Origin: Enoplosus armatus
Lineage: Eukaryota; Chordata; Actinopteri; Centrarchiformes; Enoplosidae
NCBI RefSeq assembly: GCF_043641665.1
Contig: NC_092194.1
Coordinates: 1,054,001-1,118,000, forward strand
Reading direction: 5' to 3'
Length of the DNA: 64,000 nt
The notes beneath the pieces were generated by a model, which was not told the DNA's origin, ran no database searches, and saw only the letters and a program-made list of their open reading frames with translations. Positions 11,491 through 22,640 of the stretch are shown here, one piece after another (positions within the stretch are counted from its first letter, which is position 1; the number at the start of each line of letters is the position of its first letter). The translations under genes and the position numbers were made by a program.

Positions 11491-11642
11491 ACTGATTAAT
11501 CATTTAGTCCACGAAATAGTAATCATCATTTCCCAGAGTCCAAGGTGATGTCTTCAGATTTTTCCAACCAACAGTCCAAAACCTTGATATATTCAATTTA
11601 CAATGATGTAAAACAGAGAAAAGCAGCAAATCCAAACATTTA
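11491..11642 (+). repeat. Teleost interspersed repeat (CAGAGTCCAAGGTGATGTC type)
   Basis: The run CCCAGAGTCCAAGGTGATGT, followed by CCAACCAACAGTCCAAAACC and by ACAGAGAAAAGCAGCAAATC, is a combination I recall from a very abundant fish interspersed repeat. It does not encode protein. Boundaries are approximate and family membership is from memory. Confidence 0.5.
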
Positions 11643-13454
11643 ACCCTCTAAACCCTCAGTAGAACTCTCGAATGCTGCAGCAGTTTCACTGAGAACCCTC
11701 ACTTAAATGAGCATTTTCCTACTTAATCCAGACAAGCAACTTTTTTCTCGAAAACATGAAGAAACACAACCTCCTCTTTCATTTGATGCCAAACATGTGG
11801 TATGTATAGCTTTTTAGGCCGAGTACAAAACAACAAATTACACTGAAACTCTTTGTAAATAGCTGTTTCCTATAACTCTATAATTTATCATATCTTCCTC
11901 ACGCACATAAAACACTTTTTTTTTTTTCTTTGAAAGAAACTTGTGTCCCACAACATTTCTCTCCGTTTGCTTCCCGAGTCGACAACAAAACAGATCCTCC
12001 ACTGGATAACCCGGGCTTTCAAATTTGTCCCACATGTCAGCCCGCACAGCAATGTTTCTCTGAAAAATGTGTGGAAAAGTCGAAGCAAAACGATGGCAGT
12101 GAGAGCCGGTTAGGTCTCTGATGAAGAAGTAAAGATGCATACCACGTAGCTGCATGGTTCAATTCCAACTGGGGACCTTTTGTGGCATGTCAAATTATCA
12201 AAAAAAAAATCAATTCATTGACAAAAGGACAACACACATCGGCGGCATACTCGTTTTTCGGCGTAAACCAGCGTCTTGAGTTCGTCAGGACATGCTACAG
12301 CCCTATTTTTCCCGTGTTGACGTGCTTTCTATGCTCCATTTTCAGCACGAGATCGTGGTATTCCTTGTGTTTCGCGACCGACCGCCAAACGGCGGCAATT
12401 TCAATTAGTTAGTCAAATGTACTGTATGTGTTTGGAGGAAAAAAAAAGTCTGTTTTAAAACATCCCTCCCGTGCTCACCAGAGTTGTGCGCACTCATTGT
12501 ACAGTTTTCCTGTGCAATGAAGATTTTCAGACACTGAAATAAAGCGTTTCCCATAATCTGGCGTGTTTACAGCCAACAGCTCCTGCTGCTTGCGTATCTC
12601 GACTTGATGATGGAAAATGATGAAAACTACAAAATGAAGGCCAAAGCTGTGACAAACTCAGAAGAACCAAGAAGCAGTCCACCTCGTGTTTCCTCGTGAT
12701 ATGTCTCCTTTCCCTTTTCCTACAGAGCTATCATTAGCACATAACATACACCCACATGCAAGTAGAGTTAGAGCAGAGTAATGGACTCAGTCACGTTGAG
12801 CCTGTTGTCAAAATTGAATGGTAAAAATAGGATCTAGTATATATATATATATATATATATATAATAGGAAGTTCACCTGCTGCATTCATTCTCTGATTAT
12901 CCTTATTTTAGTTCCCTTCATCCCAGTGCCGTCTGTCACCCCAAACAATTTCTAATATACTCCCCTCTCTGCTCAGCTTACCTTCATTTTTAACCCCTTT
13001 TTCCCTTGTAACCCCCCCCCCCCCCCACACACACACACACCTTAGAAGAGAGGTTTAACTCTTCTAATCTGCAGCCGGAATCTGAAGATGAAAAGGATCT
13101 ACCCCCGCGTTATCTCATGGCTCAAATTCCACTCTCCTGTGAGTCAGTGTGTGTGTGTGCATGTGTGCATATACGGTATGTGTGGCAGTGATTGAGACAG
13201 TGCTCATGAGTTGGGGGGGGGGGGGGGGTGAGTGCGGCACTTGTGTGTGAAGTGTGCAAGGACTCATAGATTTCCGAGGTGGCCCTGGCTGCCTTCAGCC
13301 TTATAAATGTTCAAGTCTCCTCTTCTACCTTCTGCTGGTTGTGAGTCTGGCTTTCCTCTGCACAGCACGTCACACCTGTCTGCTTTAAAGTCCTGAAGAC
13401 AAGAGCCACTGATGTTCATACCTATACCATAAGGGTAGGTATACCTATATATAC
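11643..13454. other. Anonymous DNA with microsatellites
   Basis: No gene is apparent. Contains an (AT) run at 12838-12863, C15 followed by a (CA) run at 13012-13040, short GT runs near 13148-13170, and G16 at 13213-13228. Confidence 0.45.
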
Positions 13455-13545
13455 CATGTAGACGGAGAAGGACTGGATGGACTGAAAAGATGGGGAACGG
13501 ACCCACAAACCGTGTAGCTAACTGCCTGGACTCCACTCTAAGGGG
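13455..13545 (-). pseudogene. Gypsy-type integrase C-terminal fragment
   Basis: The minus strand reads LRVESRQLATRFVGPFPIF followed by PVLLRL. This matches the block at the end of the integrase domain of vertebrate Gypsy LTR retrotransposons (SRKLAPRFVGPFPI-like), just before the small chromatin-binding region. Only about 30 codons are recognisable; further downstream the reading degenerates. Together with the gag-like segments at 13694-13842 and 14002-14132 on the same strand and in the right order, this indicates one Gypsy element that lost almost all of its coding region. Confidence 0.7.
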
Positions 13546-13548
13546 TAA

Positions 13549-13586
13549 GAATCAGAGTCAGAATCAGAAATACTTTATTGATAATA

Positions 13587-13622
<36 letters not shown>

Positions 13623-13690
13623 GAATGAGTCTCCACATCATGGACAGGATGTGAGACATTGCCCAAGATGACCCGCAGCTTGGACAGATG
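13549..13690 (-). mobile_element. LINE 3' end between Gypsy parts, with internal deletion
   Basis: On the minus strand, CTGTCCAAGCTGCGGGTCAT (to about 13671) continues to TCACATCCTGTCCATGATGT, matching the LINE at 48660-48720. It is cut at about 13621 and replaced by a TA microsatellite. The characteristic LINE ending ATCAATAAAGTATTTCTGAT with its repeated tail follows at 13549-13583. It lies in the same orientation as the surrounding Gypsy remnant. Confidence 0.8.
13593..13621 (+). repeat. (TA)n microsatellite
   Basis: An uninterrupted TA run inside the LINE fragment, at the position where its 3' untranslated region should be. Confidence 0.9.
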
Positions 13691-13693
13691 CTG

Positions 13694-13842
13694 CTGGGTC
13701 TGCTCATGGATCCCAGAACCTGCTCAAGTTGCTGCTCATGCTGGTGGATGGCACTGGCTTGTGCCCACAGTCCTTGTCTGACAGAATCTGTGTTGGTGAC
13801 AAAGTCCAGTGAGATGTGGGACCAAGTACAGGCAGGGGTCAT
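13694..13842 (-). pseudogene. Gypsy gag start, second copy (partial)
   Basis: The minus strand encodes TDSVRQGLWAQASAIHQHEQ followed by QLEQVLGS. It duplicates the segment at 14002-14132 with a few changes and lacks the initiating Met. The frame is interrupted by the LINE junction near 13690. Confidence 0.6.
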
Positions 13843-14001
13843 CTAGGATGGCCATCCAGGAACTCTCTGAATGGAAGGAGAAAGGCCGGAGCTCAAAGCT
13901 GAGGGAGTATTGGGTGAGGAATGGCAGAGCCAGGGTTCAGCTGGATGGACGAGCTGGGGTGCTGGGTGGAAGAGCTGCCGCAGGAGCCTGGAATGAATTT
14001 G

Positions 14002-14132
14002 AGAGCCGCTGGGTCTGCTCATGGATGGATCCCAGAAGCTGCTAACGGGGTAAGTTGCTGCTCAGGCTGGTGGATGGCACTGGCTTGTGCCCACAGTCCT
14101 TGTCTGACAGAATCGGCGTCGGCAGGGTTCAT
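14002..14132 (-). pseudogene. Gypsy gag start, first copy
   Basis: From an ATG at 14130-14132 the minus strand encodes MNPADADSVRQGLWAQASAI and then HQPEQQL. Vertebrate Gypsy gag proteins often begin M(D/N)PADxxxVRxxLxxQ followed by HEQxL, which is why I call it gag. The frame ends after about 38 codons. The same segment recurs 0.3 kb away (13694-13842), so this end was duplicated. The gag assignment rests on recall of the motif. Confidence 0.6.
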
Positions 14133-16999
14133 TCTGGCCAGATTGTACCATAATGGCTCACAGCACACTTGAAGCCAAAAGCATAACACCAAGGCAGTCA
14201 GATTGAGGTAAGAGTTCATGTGTACTGATTTGAAAGGCAGGCAAGGGTCAAAACCAGGAAGGCAGTCAAAACAGGCAAACTTATCCAAAGGGGTTAAGGC
14301 GAGGAATCATCAATCCAGGCGAGCAGGTGGGCGGGGAAAGCCAGGTGATGGGTATGGCGGGAAAGGGGTTAGTGCACGGCCGGGGGGAGCGGCTGGATCC
14401 GAAATGACTGGAGAGTTTTAGTGGACGGCAGCAGTGGAGGGCACAGAAAAGGCAGACAGAGCGAATGCTGGGCAGTTGGCAGAAGATGTGACAGATTGTC
14501 AGATAATGCGTGTTTGGGTGCACTCAGGAGTTCGTAAAACTTCTGTCCACCGGTTGTGTTTGAACAGGCTGAGGCCAGCGTAGCCCACGTCACCACAGAG
14601 TGAACCCCACAAGGAGAGGATGCCGTCACTTCCGCCAACCCTCTGTGAGGACAATACTGCGCTTGACAGCCACCTGGCTGATAGACATGTAGCATAAAGA
14701 CACTTGCAAAACGATGGACTGCTCCATCTAAGTAGAGATTGAGACTATATTTCTTGTCATCACAGAATAAAATAGCGTTCTTGCTTTCAACAGTTACAGT
14801 AAATATAATACGTAGTATACATGTGGAGAATATATGTGTCAGTCATGTTCCATGAAAAGAATGTTTCTACATTTACATATTTGCTCATCATGATGGATGA
14901 TGCCTTCTGACACTTGTGTTCCAAAGAAAGTGTGTCTGCTGATTTCTCTAACCCCTTGCCCCCCCCCCCCCCCCCCCCCCTCCAGCATCCTGGCTCATCA
15001 GCATGCTGACGTGGTCTGCCTCCTAATGCCTGGATCCGCCCTTATTTGGACCCAAGGTTAGCTCTCTGACATTTCCAGCTGATTAAGAATTTGCCTGGGC
15101 CGTAACCTTTTGCGTGGCACGAATCTGGCTGTCATTGCATTAGCGCCTCCATTATCATGCAGTCACATCTAATCTCACCTGGAGCTGGGGGGGGGGGAGG
15201 GGGGCTTCCTCATGGTTGGGATGGTATATAATGTATGTGATCATTTTAATACAGCCCAGACTCACAGATAGGGCTGAGGGCACAAGGCGTTTAGCTGAGG
15301 CCAAATCAAATCTGCGTCGTTAGAGAAGAAGATTCCTAATTTCTGGCTTCTCATTTTGCTTCAGTTAAATCAGCTAAACGAGATTGTAAGGGAGGGGTTG
15401 CCTGGTGCTGATCCCGTCAATTCTCAAATAGTGGAGGGAGGCTGTGTTTACCTCATCTGCAGAGAGAGGCAGGCCTATATTTGAAACGGACTTATATCAT
15501 ATTATATTCCCTAATTCCCCCTGTTTATTAATGTTTTATCCTATTTTTGGCGAGATTTCAAGTGGCTGTTGATGCTGCTTTTTTGCTTTTAGTTTGGCAT
15601 TAATTCAGTTTTAATTTTCCACAGCACTAATTCCATCAATATAACAACAAAGTCTGCTGCTGTCAGTCGTAAATACTGTTCTCATTTGCTCCCTTCACTT
15701 ATATTTGAAAAAAAAAAAACACTAAGGATACAGTAGCTTATTAGTGCATTTATTTCTTCCAAACTCAACTCCTTAAATGTGCTTTTACTGTGAAACATCC
15801 AAAGCAACTAGTGAGTTTTATTGACAGAATCTTAAGACCAATCCAAAAACTAAATGGAATTATTTAATGAACGTAGAATTATAATAATTATAATGCCTTA
15901 TTCTGCAAGACCATATTCTACAACTACTAGGCCATCAACTAAGAGTTTTCCCTCAATAACTTCTAACCAATAGATGAAGACGCGACAAGTTTGAACCCTT
16001 GCGCTCTGAAATCAAGGGTCCTGCCCCGCAAAAAAAGGGAAATCTCCTTCTTCCAGGACATATGTGACCCCGCCCTCCCCTTGCAGCCCTGGCCTGCCTT
16101 TGATTTAGATCCAACACATCTCCCCCGGTACCTCACCACTGCCTCGTGGAGCTAGTCTGGTGTGAGCTCTATTTCCCTACATCTGCGCTTCGTCAAGAAA
16201 TAGTTCCAACATGTAACTCCCAATAAAACCACAAATGGACTTTTTTCAAGATACCACATGTTTATTAGTGAGCTTTAGAGGTGTCGGTGGGTGTATTTTA
16301 ACTTTGAACAGAGCCAGGCAAGCTGTTTCCCCCTGCTTCCAGTCTTGCTTTGCTAAGCTAGGCTAACCGCATCCTTAGTCCGGCTCTGTACAGACATGAG
16401 AACTCAGGAAGGTAAATAAGCAAATAACATCAGCACCTACTTAGAATGGGATCCCTTTAAGGAGCATGTCACCTCTTTGTCAAGTTCCCAAAGCAGCGTG
16501 AGTCAAACAGACGAATATCCAAAGTTGTCAGAGTCTGAGTCGCAGGGCCATCAGCCAGCAAAATTGTTTAACGGAGCAAAGGGAGCAATCTGGAAGGTAA
16601 TGATAACATTTGCTAAACACAAAATGCGTCAACAAAGAGGAACAGCTGTGGCAGGTGGCAGCCGTCCAAGAGGGATAGATGGACATAACGGAACTGCTGA
16701 ACTCTCCAAAATAACCACAGAGTCGGAATGACGCCTCTGTGACACAGTCAAAGTCATAATTGTGCTCAGCTTCACAAATCTGAAAGCAAAACATATATAA
16801 AAATATATTCCAGCCAAGTTTCACAAACAATGAAAACTAAAATGTTGAAGCAACAATTACATATGCCATGCACTGCAAGATGATTCAGGTAATGTAAACG
16901 AGACACAGAGTATTCTGTTTTAGTGAGGATCTGTGACACTGTGACAGTCACCTGCTCTGATTATTGATTTGCATGCTAACAGAGCTGACAGGACACATG
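14133..16999. other. Anonymous DNA: possible Gypsy leader, then single-copy-looking sequence
   Basis: From 14133 to about 14330, repeated GGCAGGCAAGGGTCAAAAC-like phrases resemble the leader between LTR and gag in fish Gypsy elements, but I cannot delimit an LTR. C22 lies at 14959-14980. From 15000 to 15650 the sequence is free of recognisable repeats and has clustered ATTA/TAAT-type motifs. From 15650 to 17000 I see nothing definite. Confidence 0.4.
14959..14980 (+). repeat. Poly(C) tract, 22 bases
   Basis: An uninterrupted C run at the edge of the repeat-free block that follows. Confidence 0.95.
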
Positions 17000-17002
17000 A
17001 CA

Positions 17003-17578
17003 ACGTTTCACAGGATCAGCGGGACGCTGGACATGAGGTTCCGATATTCTGAGAACATTTCACAGGATCAGAAGGACGCCGGTCATGAGGTTCCAGTATT
17101 CTGAGAACGTTCCACAGGATCAGGAGGATGCTGGTCATGAGGTTCCAATATTCTGAGATCGTTTCACAGGATCGGCAGGACGCTGGTCATGAGGTTCTGA
17201 TATTCTGAGAACGTTTCACAGGATCAGGAGGACACTGGTCATGAGGTTCCGATATTCTGAGAACGTTTCACAGGATCAGAAGGACACCGGTCATGAGTTC
17301 CAAAATGTTTCACAGGATCAGCAGGACACTGGTCATGAGGTTCCAATATTCTGAGATCGTTTCACAGGATCAGCAGGATGCCTGTCATGTGGTTCCGATA
17401 TTCTGAGTTCCGATATTCTGAGAGCGTTTCACAGGATCAGGAGGACGCTGGTCATGAGGTTCCGATATTCTGAGAGCGTTTCACAGGATCAGGAGGATGC
17501 TGGTCATGAGGTTCCGATATTCTGAGAACGTTCCACAGGATCAGGAGGATGCTGGTCATGAGGTTCCAACATTCTGAC
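17003..17578 (+). repeat. 52-bp minisatellite, about 11 units
   Basis: Units start CGTTTCACAGGATCAGGAGG and continue with a GGTCATGAGGTTCC segment and TATTCTGAGA. I count eleven starts. Most units are 52 bp. One is shortened (about 17290-17310) and one carries an extra GTTCCGATATTCTGA block (about 17393-17415). The period is not a multiple of three, so it is not a coding repeat. Confidence 0.95.
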
Positions 17579-18330
17579 ATGATCTTTCATGAACAGCTTC
17601 TATGGTCTCCAACCAGCAGGTCAAATCATCGAGAGTTCTCGGTTCATCAGCAACCTAGGTCCTGAGCATGGAGATTTATTCTTGACCATGGGATGACTAA
17701 ATAATCTCGACCCAAGGTCCACTTATGAAATGTTTTGGGGCTTTCAGTTCTTTATCAGTGAATGGAATTAGATGGAATGACTTCAATGTGCTCGACGAAT
17801 CAACAGCATTTTCCAGACAACGGAATCAATCTGATTGCAGCCAATCATGCGAGGACTAAAAAAAAAGAAGAAAAAAAGACGATACCTAAGATTATCACAT
17901 ACAAGAATTCAGCAAACGTGACGGTCGGCAACATTCAATACATTCTGCTCAAAAAGGACAAATGATTGTAATAATCATGTTCAAGGCACGCCATTAGAAA
18001 TCTCACCCATCGCTTCGGGGGATTAGATCAGTTTTGTGCTAAAAAAAAACCCAGCAAAACATACAGATCATGCCCCAGCAAATGATGCTTTCCCCCAGTC
18101 AGTGAGACAGTCAACTAATTTTAACCTATAACTGCACACTCTCCCACCGGGCCAGTGAGAGTAATTAAACAAAATGTTGGAACGGGAGTGATGCTATTCC
18201 AACATTTCCCCAAGTTTCACCCGAGTCTAATTAGCTGTAGGAGAAATGACATGATGGATGGAGGCACAAATGGAACATATGAATGAATGAGGCAGCTCCT
18301 TAGACGCCCTATTTTTTTTTTACTGTGAGA

Positions 18331-18353
18331 GGGGGGGGGGGGGGGGGGGGGGG
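18331..18353 (+). repeat. Poly(G) tract, 23 bases
   Basis: An uninterrupted G run. Confidence 0.95.
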
Positions 18354-18816
18354 ACAGCAAAAGTATACTTGCAGGCTTTCACTCAGTAAAAAATGAGCCT
18401 AAGTGCTGAGCTTTAAACTCTCCACACAATGAATCTGACTAATGTTCAACGTTCGAGTCGAAGTTCAGAGTTGAGCGAGGCCCCCTGTCCTCTTCGCATT
18501 TTTCCTCTCTCGCTTTTTTCCCCTCTACTTCAATCGGAGAGAAATAAATTGCCCTGCTGCAGTGTTCTGCTTCCTCTAGGAGCTCGCTTTCATCTTAGTT
18601 TCCTCTTTTGTAGAAAGAGGGTGCATGTGGGTTTTTTTTTTAGTTTTTTTTTTTTTAGATGGAAGCAGGCAGAAAAATGTGTACGCACAAAACAAACAGC
18701 ATATTTTGTATCTGTTTGTGTGTGGGTTTTTTTTGTCAGCAAAATGATCTGGAATATATATAGCCAATCTTTGTGGCTCCCTCACTTAATCCCATGATAA
18801 GAGTATGTACGTATGT

Positions 18817-18837
18817 CCCCCCCCCCCCCCCCCCCCC
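18817..18837 (+). repeat. Poly(C) tract, 21 bases
   Basis: An uninterrupted C run, the source of the proline run in an overlapping frame. Confidence 0.95.
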
Positions 18838-19459
18838 ACTCTGCTCACTTCAGTGTGTGTGTGTGAGTGTCAGCCCTGTGGGTCACAGGGCTGCGTGGCC
18901 AACTGTTGTTGGCCGAGCGTGTGACTCTCGCATTAGAGAAATGAACCGGCCGCCTGCTGGATGGGAGGTGAAGGCAGATGCTGGCGGGCGGGTTCCCAGA
19001 GGGCAGGGAGGATTAGCAGGTTGGGTCTCTGCTGCTGCTCCTGTCATCTTTACTTTCAGCAGGCTCGAGCGTTACTGCTCCCGACAGAATGTCACATTGC
19101 GTCACCGACATATTAGCCCCAGCGTGGGTCCCTTAAGTGAGTTGCACTATTTGTTTGGGCTGGTTTTTACAGTAGCAGAATGCGTGAGACGGGTTGTGCA
19201 CACTAATGCACACGCATAAACAGCCGTCATCAGTGTGTACGCTCTAATCCGGGATTCATCAGTATTTTCTTACCTGAATTTGTTAGTGCTCTGCGCACCT
19301 TGTAACGAAATGCATAGCATATTAAAACTGCGCCCGTTCAAAAAGGGTTCAATAGGAAACAGTATTTTAATGCATTGGTCAAATGTATGTAACAGCCATG
19401 ACTTTTCGTCCTTATCAATTATTGTTTCTCCGTGACGCACCTCTAGGGCGAACGCATTT

Positions 19460-19469
19460 CCTTATATGG
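19460..19469. promoter_or_regulatory. CArG-box-like site (CCTTATATGG)
   Basis: Exact match to CC(A/T)6GG, the serum response factor consensus. A GGGGGCGTGG element follows about 20 bases later and a GCACGTG E-box-like core about 85 bases later. Single short motifs occur by chance, so binding is only a suggestion. Confidence 0.25.
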
Positions 19470-20267
19470 AGAAATGGGGGCGTGGCAGTAGGATGACTGC
19501 CTGTCAGTTTAGAATTGATACTGAGTCACCAGAACAAAATTGGCCCGGTGCGCACGTGTCACGAATCCGATAGTAATTTTGCTAGATGAGAAGGAAGACT
19601 GAGGCAGGGAAACGAACGTGTGCCGTTGTTCAGAGTCCGCGACCGTCTCTAGCTCTACTTGTGATAGAACGCTAACATCATTGCTTCACACGAGGTTTGA
19701 CTGGCTGTATTGAAATAAGGCCCCCCCCCCCCCCCCCCGTATTTCGACACGGTATTCCGTCAAAAGACTGCAACACTAGTTGGCGCCATCCAATCGTGAT
19801 CGTTTCTGTGGATTTCAGAGTCTTTCAGTAACCTTTTAACGAGGAAGTTCTTGTTCGGTTGTTAAACGATTCGGTGGACTTGAATCTATTTAGAATGCGC
19901 ATAGTAAGCCACAGGAAGATGTTTCATTTTTTTCCAGAGAGACCAACAAAAAGAAGCCCTCAATAAGAGTTTGTATCAAGCTGCAGAAGCTTTGACTCTG
20001 TATTACGTGGCATTTGGATGTAAGTATCAAATTCCGAGGCATGGCGTCGTATACTTTCAGCAACACTTCACCCTGAAAGCAAAGATTTCACCCTGCTGGT
20101 GCCATGATGAAAGGTCACCACCAGAGTCATTGCGATACATTGTCTGGAAACCGTGAATGCTTGCATCTGATGTTGTGACAACCCATTCAGCTGTGGCGAT
20201 GTCCCTGATAAAGCGGCAGGTCTGAGCTGCCGGTTGCACTAGATAAAAAGGTAAAAGGTTAGGTCAG

Positions 20268-20405
20268 GGATCACCAAAGTCAGCGGGATTCATCCTCTGG
20301 CCACCATGAATGTCTGGAGAATGTTTCGTAGCAACCCCTCCAGTAGACAACAGCTGGAGGGATTGCTAGGAGATGTTTCACTTTGGACCAAAGTGGTGGA
20401 CCGAT
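20268..20405 (+). repeat. Teleost interspersed repeat, copy 2
   Basis: Runs from ATCACCAAAGTCAGCGGG through a CATGAATGTCTGGAG segment to CTTTGGACCAAAGTGGTGGA. It is the inverted counterpart of 5388-5490. I recall it as a widespread fish repeat. Confidence 0.6.
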
Positions 20406-22255
20406 CAAAATATGGACACAATGGTTCCGGAAGTCACTGTCAGTAGATTTTTTTTCTTCTTGCAGTGAGCAGCTATTGTGTTGTTTGACACTCAAACAAA
20501 GAAAACAGGACTATTGGTGTCTTTGTATGACGATTGTATTTGTGTTTTGTCCTCAGGTAGCACTGTGGCAGCAGCACCAAAAATACCCTGAATCTGCTTT
20601 CACTAGTGTGAGGATTGCAGTTACATCCTAACATTCCTACCATTTGTTAAGGTCTTCCAGTGAAGCCACTAGTGTACAGTTCACAGACTAAAGAGGAATA
20701 CTGTATTGACCCTCAATGCTCTTGCCCAGTCAGGTCCAGTCAGTCAGAAAACACTGCGGTGTCAGTCAGCACCCCCCGCCTGTCTGGCCTCTGAAAAGGC
20801 ACAAATGAATAATTCAAGATCATCTCATCTCATCAGGTCACCGGGTCATTCCCTCTTTCAGTGGGTGGAAGTTTAATGTGTGTGTGTGTGTTATTATCAA
20901 CAGAGATGAGATTACGGTTTGGTGTGAAAGGAGGAAGAGAAAGCTCAAACAAAGAGAGGCCTCTGCCGTCCCTCTCCACTTACGGGGCCGTCCTTGGGGC
21001 TAAGTCCGTCTGCCTCGCGGGCTGAATGGGAGGCTGCCTGCGCAACAAAGGGTATCGGTTTCAGTCAGGGGTGGCCGTCAACGTGCCCGCTTGATGGGTT
21101 TGACATTGGCTCGTGACACTGTCAGCGTGAGGAAGCGCTCGCAGCAGAGCATTTAAAGATGACAGGTCTTTCCGTGCTGTCAGTCAAACGGCCCTGCGTT
21201 GTTAATGTGCGGCATACGCTGCAGACCTGCCGCCGCCCAGCGTATTGCTACGGCACAAATGTTGCCGTGTGTCTCTAAAGGACGTTATAGAAATGAATGA
21301 ATCCCAGAAATGAGGGATTTAGTGTTCATTTTGTAAGCCCTTTTCAGATGTAGTCTTAGGCTTACTCCTGAGATCAAAAGTCCATGTTTCAGTCACATTT
21401 AGTCAACATAAGCTCGAAAACGTTGGATATTCTATGAACAAGATCAAGAATGGGCATTTTAATCAAACGTCAGAAAACTGCTTTGAAATAAGATTTCATC
21501 CAAATTGCATTTCAGGCTAAAAGAACCAGAACCTGGAAATAAGATTTGTATGTGTCTGGTTTTGATTTTGTCCATTTGAGCAATATATCCTGACGTGAGC
21601 ATTCGTTCCAATTTGCGCATTCATTTTGAACCAACTCGATTCAACAAACGAGGACCCCTGATGACTGGAACATACGTCTTTATGTCAACAACAAGGGACG
21701 ACCGATTTGACTTGATTTAATTTATGATTGTGGTTTTGTTTTTAAAATTAACTTTGTAGTCACCTGTTTCTAGGTCAGTGATACTTTATGGAGATATAGT
21801 GGTTGTTTAATGAAGTCATTGCCATCTCTTCAACGTCACGTCTTCGTCATGGATTAAAAAGGTTGTCGACGAACACTCCCATTACGTTGACATTTCGGCA
21901 GGATTTTGATGGAGGGTTGATATCAATCACGTCAAGTCCAGGACGTGATGGCTTGGGGCTTCAGGAGGTAGGTTCAAGACATTCAAGTCTTGAATGGTAT
22001 CCACAGGCTAACAAGCACTGAGTCTACAGTCCGACTCTGGCACATGATGGTGCCTCCACTTCCTCCCCGCTGTACAAAAATGAAGCCAAACATTTCAGCC
22101 CCTTTTTTTTTATATAGCAGCAAATAACAAATTAAAACCAAACGTATCATCCTAATAAATCTTGAACAAACATGATAAGAACCACCTAAAATGACAGAAA
22201 CCATCTTTGGGAAAAATGTATTTGGCATTTACTTTTTTTAATTTGGCCCATGTCC
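20406..22255. other. Anonymous DNA, partly single-copy in appearance
   Basis: No gene is recognised. A short GT run lies at about 20876-20892. The 20960-21290 portion is GC-richer and free of recognisable repeats. Confidence 0.45.
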
Positions 22256-22384
22256 TGTCTGCTAACATGGAGGGGGCGGGGTTAATGACCTATACTGTAG
22301 CCAGGCCACCAGGGGGCGATTGAAGCGTTTTGGCTTCACTTTTGGGGAGCTGTCCTGTCGTCCATCTTTATATACAGTCTATGG
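22256..22384 (+). repeat. Teleost interspersed repeat ending CTTTATATACAGTCTATGG
   Basis: Contains GCCACCAGGGGGCGAT, then GTTTTGGCTTCACTTTTGGG and the ending CCATCTTTATATACAGTCTA. I recall this combination from a very common fish interspersed element. No protein is encoded. Confidence 0.55.
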
Positions 22385-22475
22385 TCAGCCCTGTGATTGA
22401 CTGGCAAACTGGTCAGGGTGTACCCCAATTCTCCCGCCCGCTGTCAGCTGGGATTGGCTAGGATGAGCGGGGTAT
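22385..22475 (+). repeat. SINE-related tail (GACTGGC...CAGGGTGTACCCC)
   Basis: GATTGACTGGCAAACTGGTC followed by AGGGTGTACCCC and AGCTGGGATTGGCT resembles the body and tail of a widespread fish SINE/LINE 3' region. The A/B-box head is absent. It directly follows another repeat, so it may be a nested or composite insertion. Confidence 0.5.
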
Positions 22476-22495
22476 TTGTGAAATGATGTTAAGGT

Positions 22496-22640
22496 AATGG
22501 TCCCATATTATGCTCGTTTCAGCTCTATGTTTTTAATCTGGGACTCCACTTGAGCAGCTCTGCATGATTCACATTTGAAAAAAGTCCTAGACCTGCTTTA
22601 TAATCAAACAAGACATCTCACTTTCTGCAACGTGGGGCCT
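22496..22640 (+). repeat. Teleost interspersed repeat (GGTCCCATATTATGCTC type)
   Basis: The start GGTCCCATATTATGCTCGTT is one I recall as the terminus of an abundant short fish element, probably non-autonomous. The opposite end is not located. Confidence 0.45.

Larger units (their letters stand above)
17579..20267. other. Anonymous DNA with long C/G tracts
   Basis: No gene is convincing; the 148-codon frame at 18773-19219 starts in a C tract and shows no domain. G23 lies at 18331-18353, C21 at 18817-18837 and C18 at 19721-19738. The 18115-18250 stretch and the GC-richer 18930-19620 stretch look single-copy; the latter includes a CArG-like site at 19460-19469. Confidence 0.45.

Noticed and set aside
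18773..19219. 148-codon plus-strand frame with a proline run
   Set aside because: The prolines come from a C21 tract and the rest shows no motif; likely chance in GC-richer DNA.
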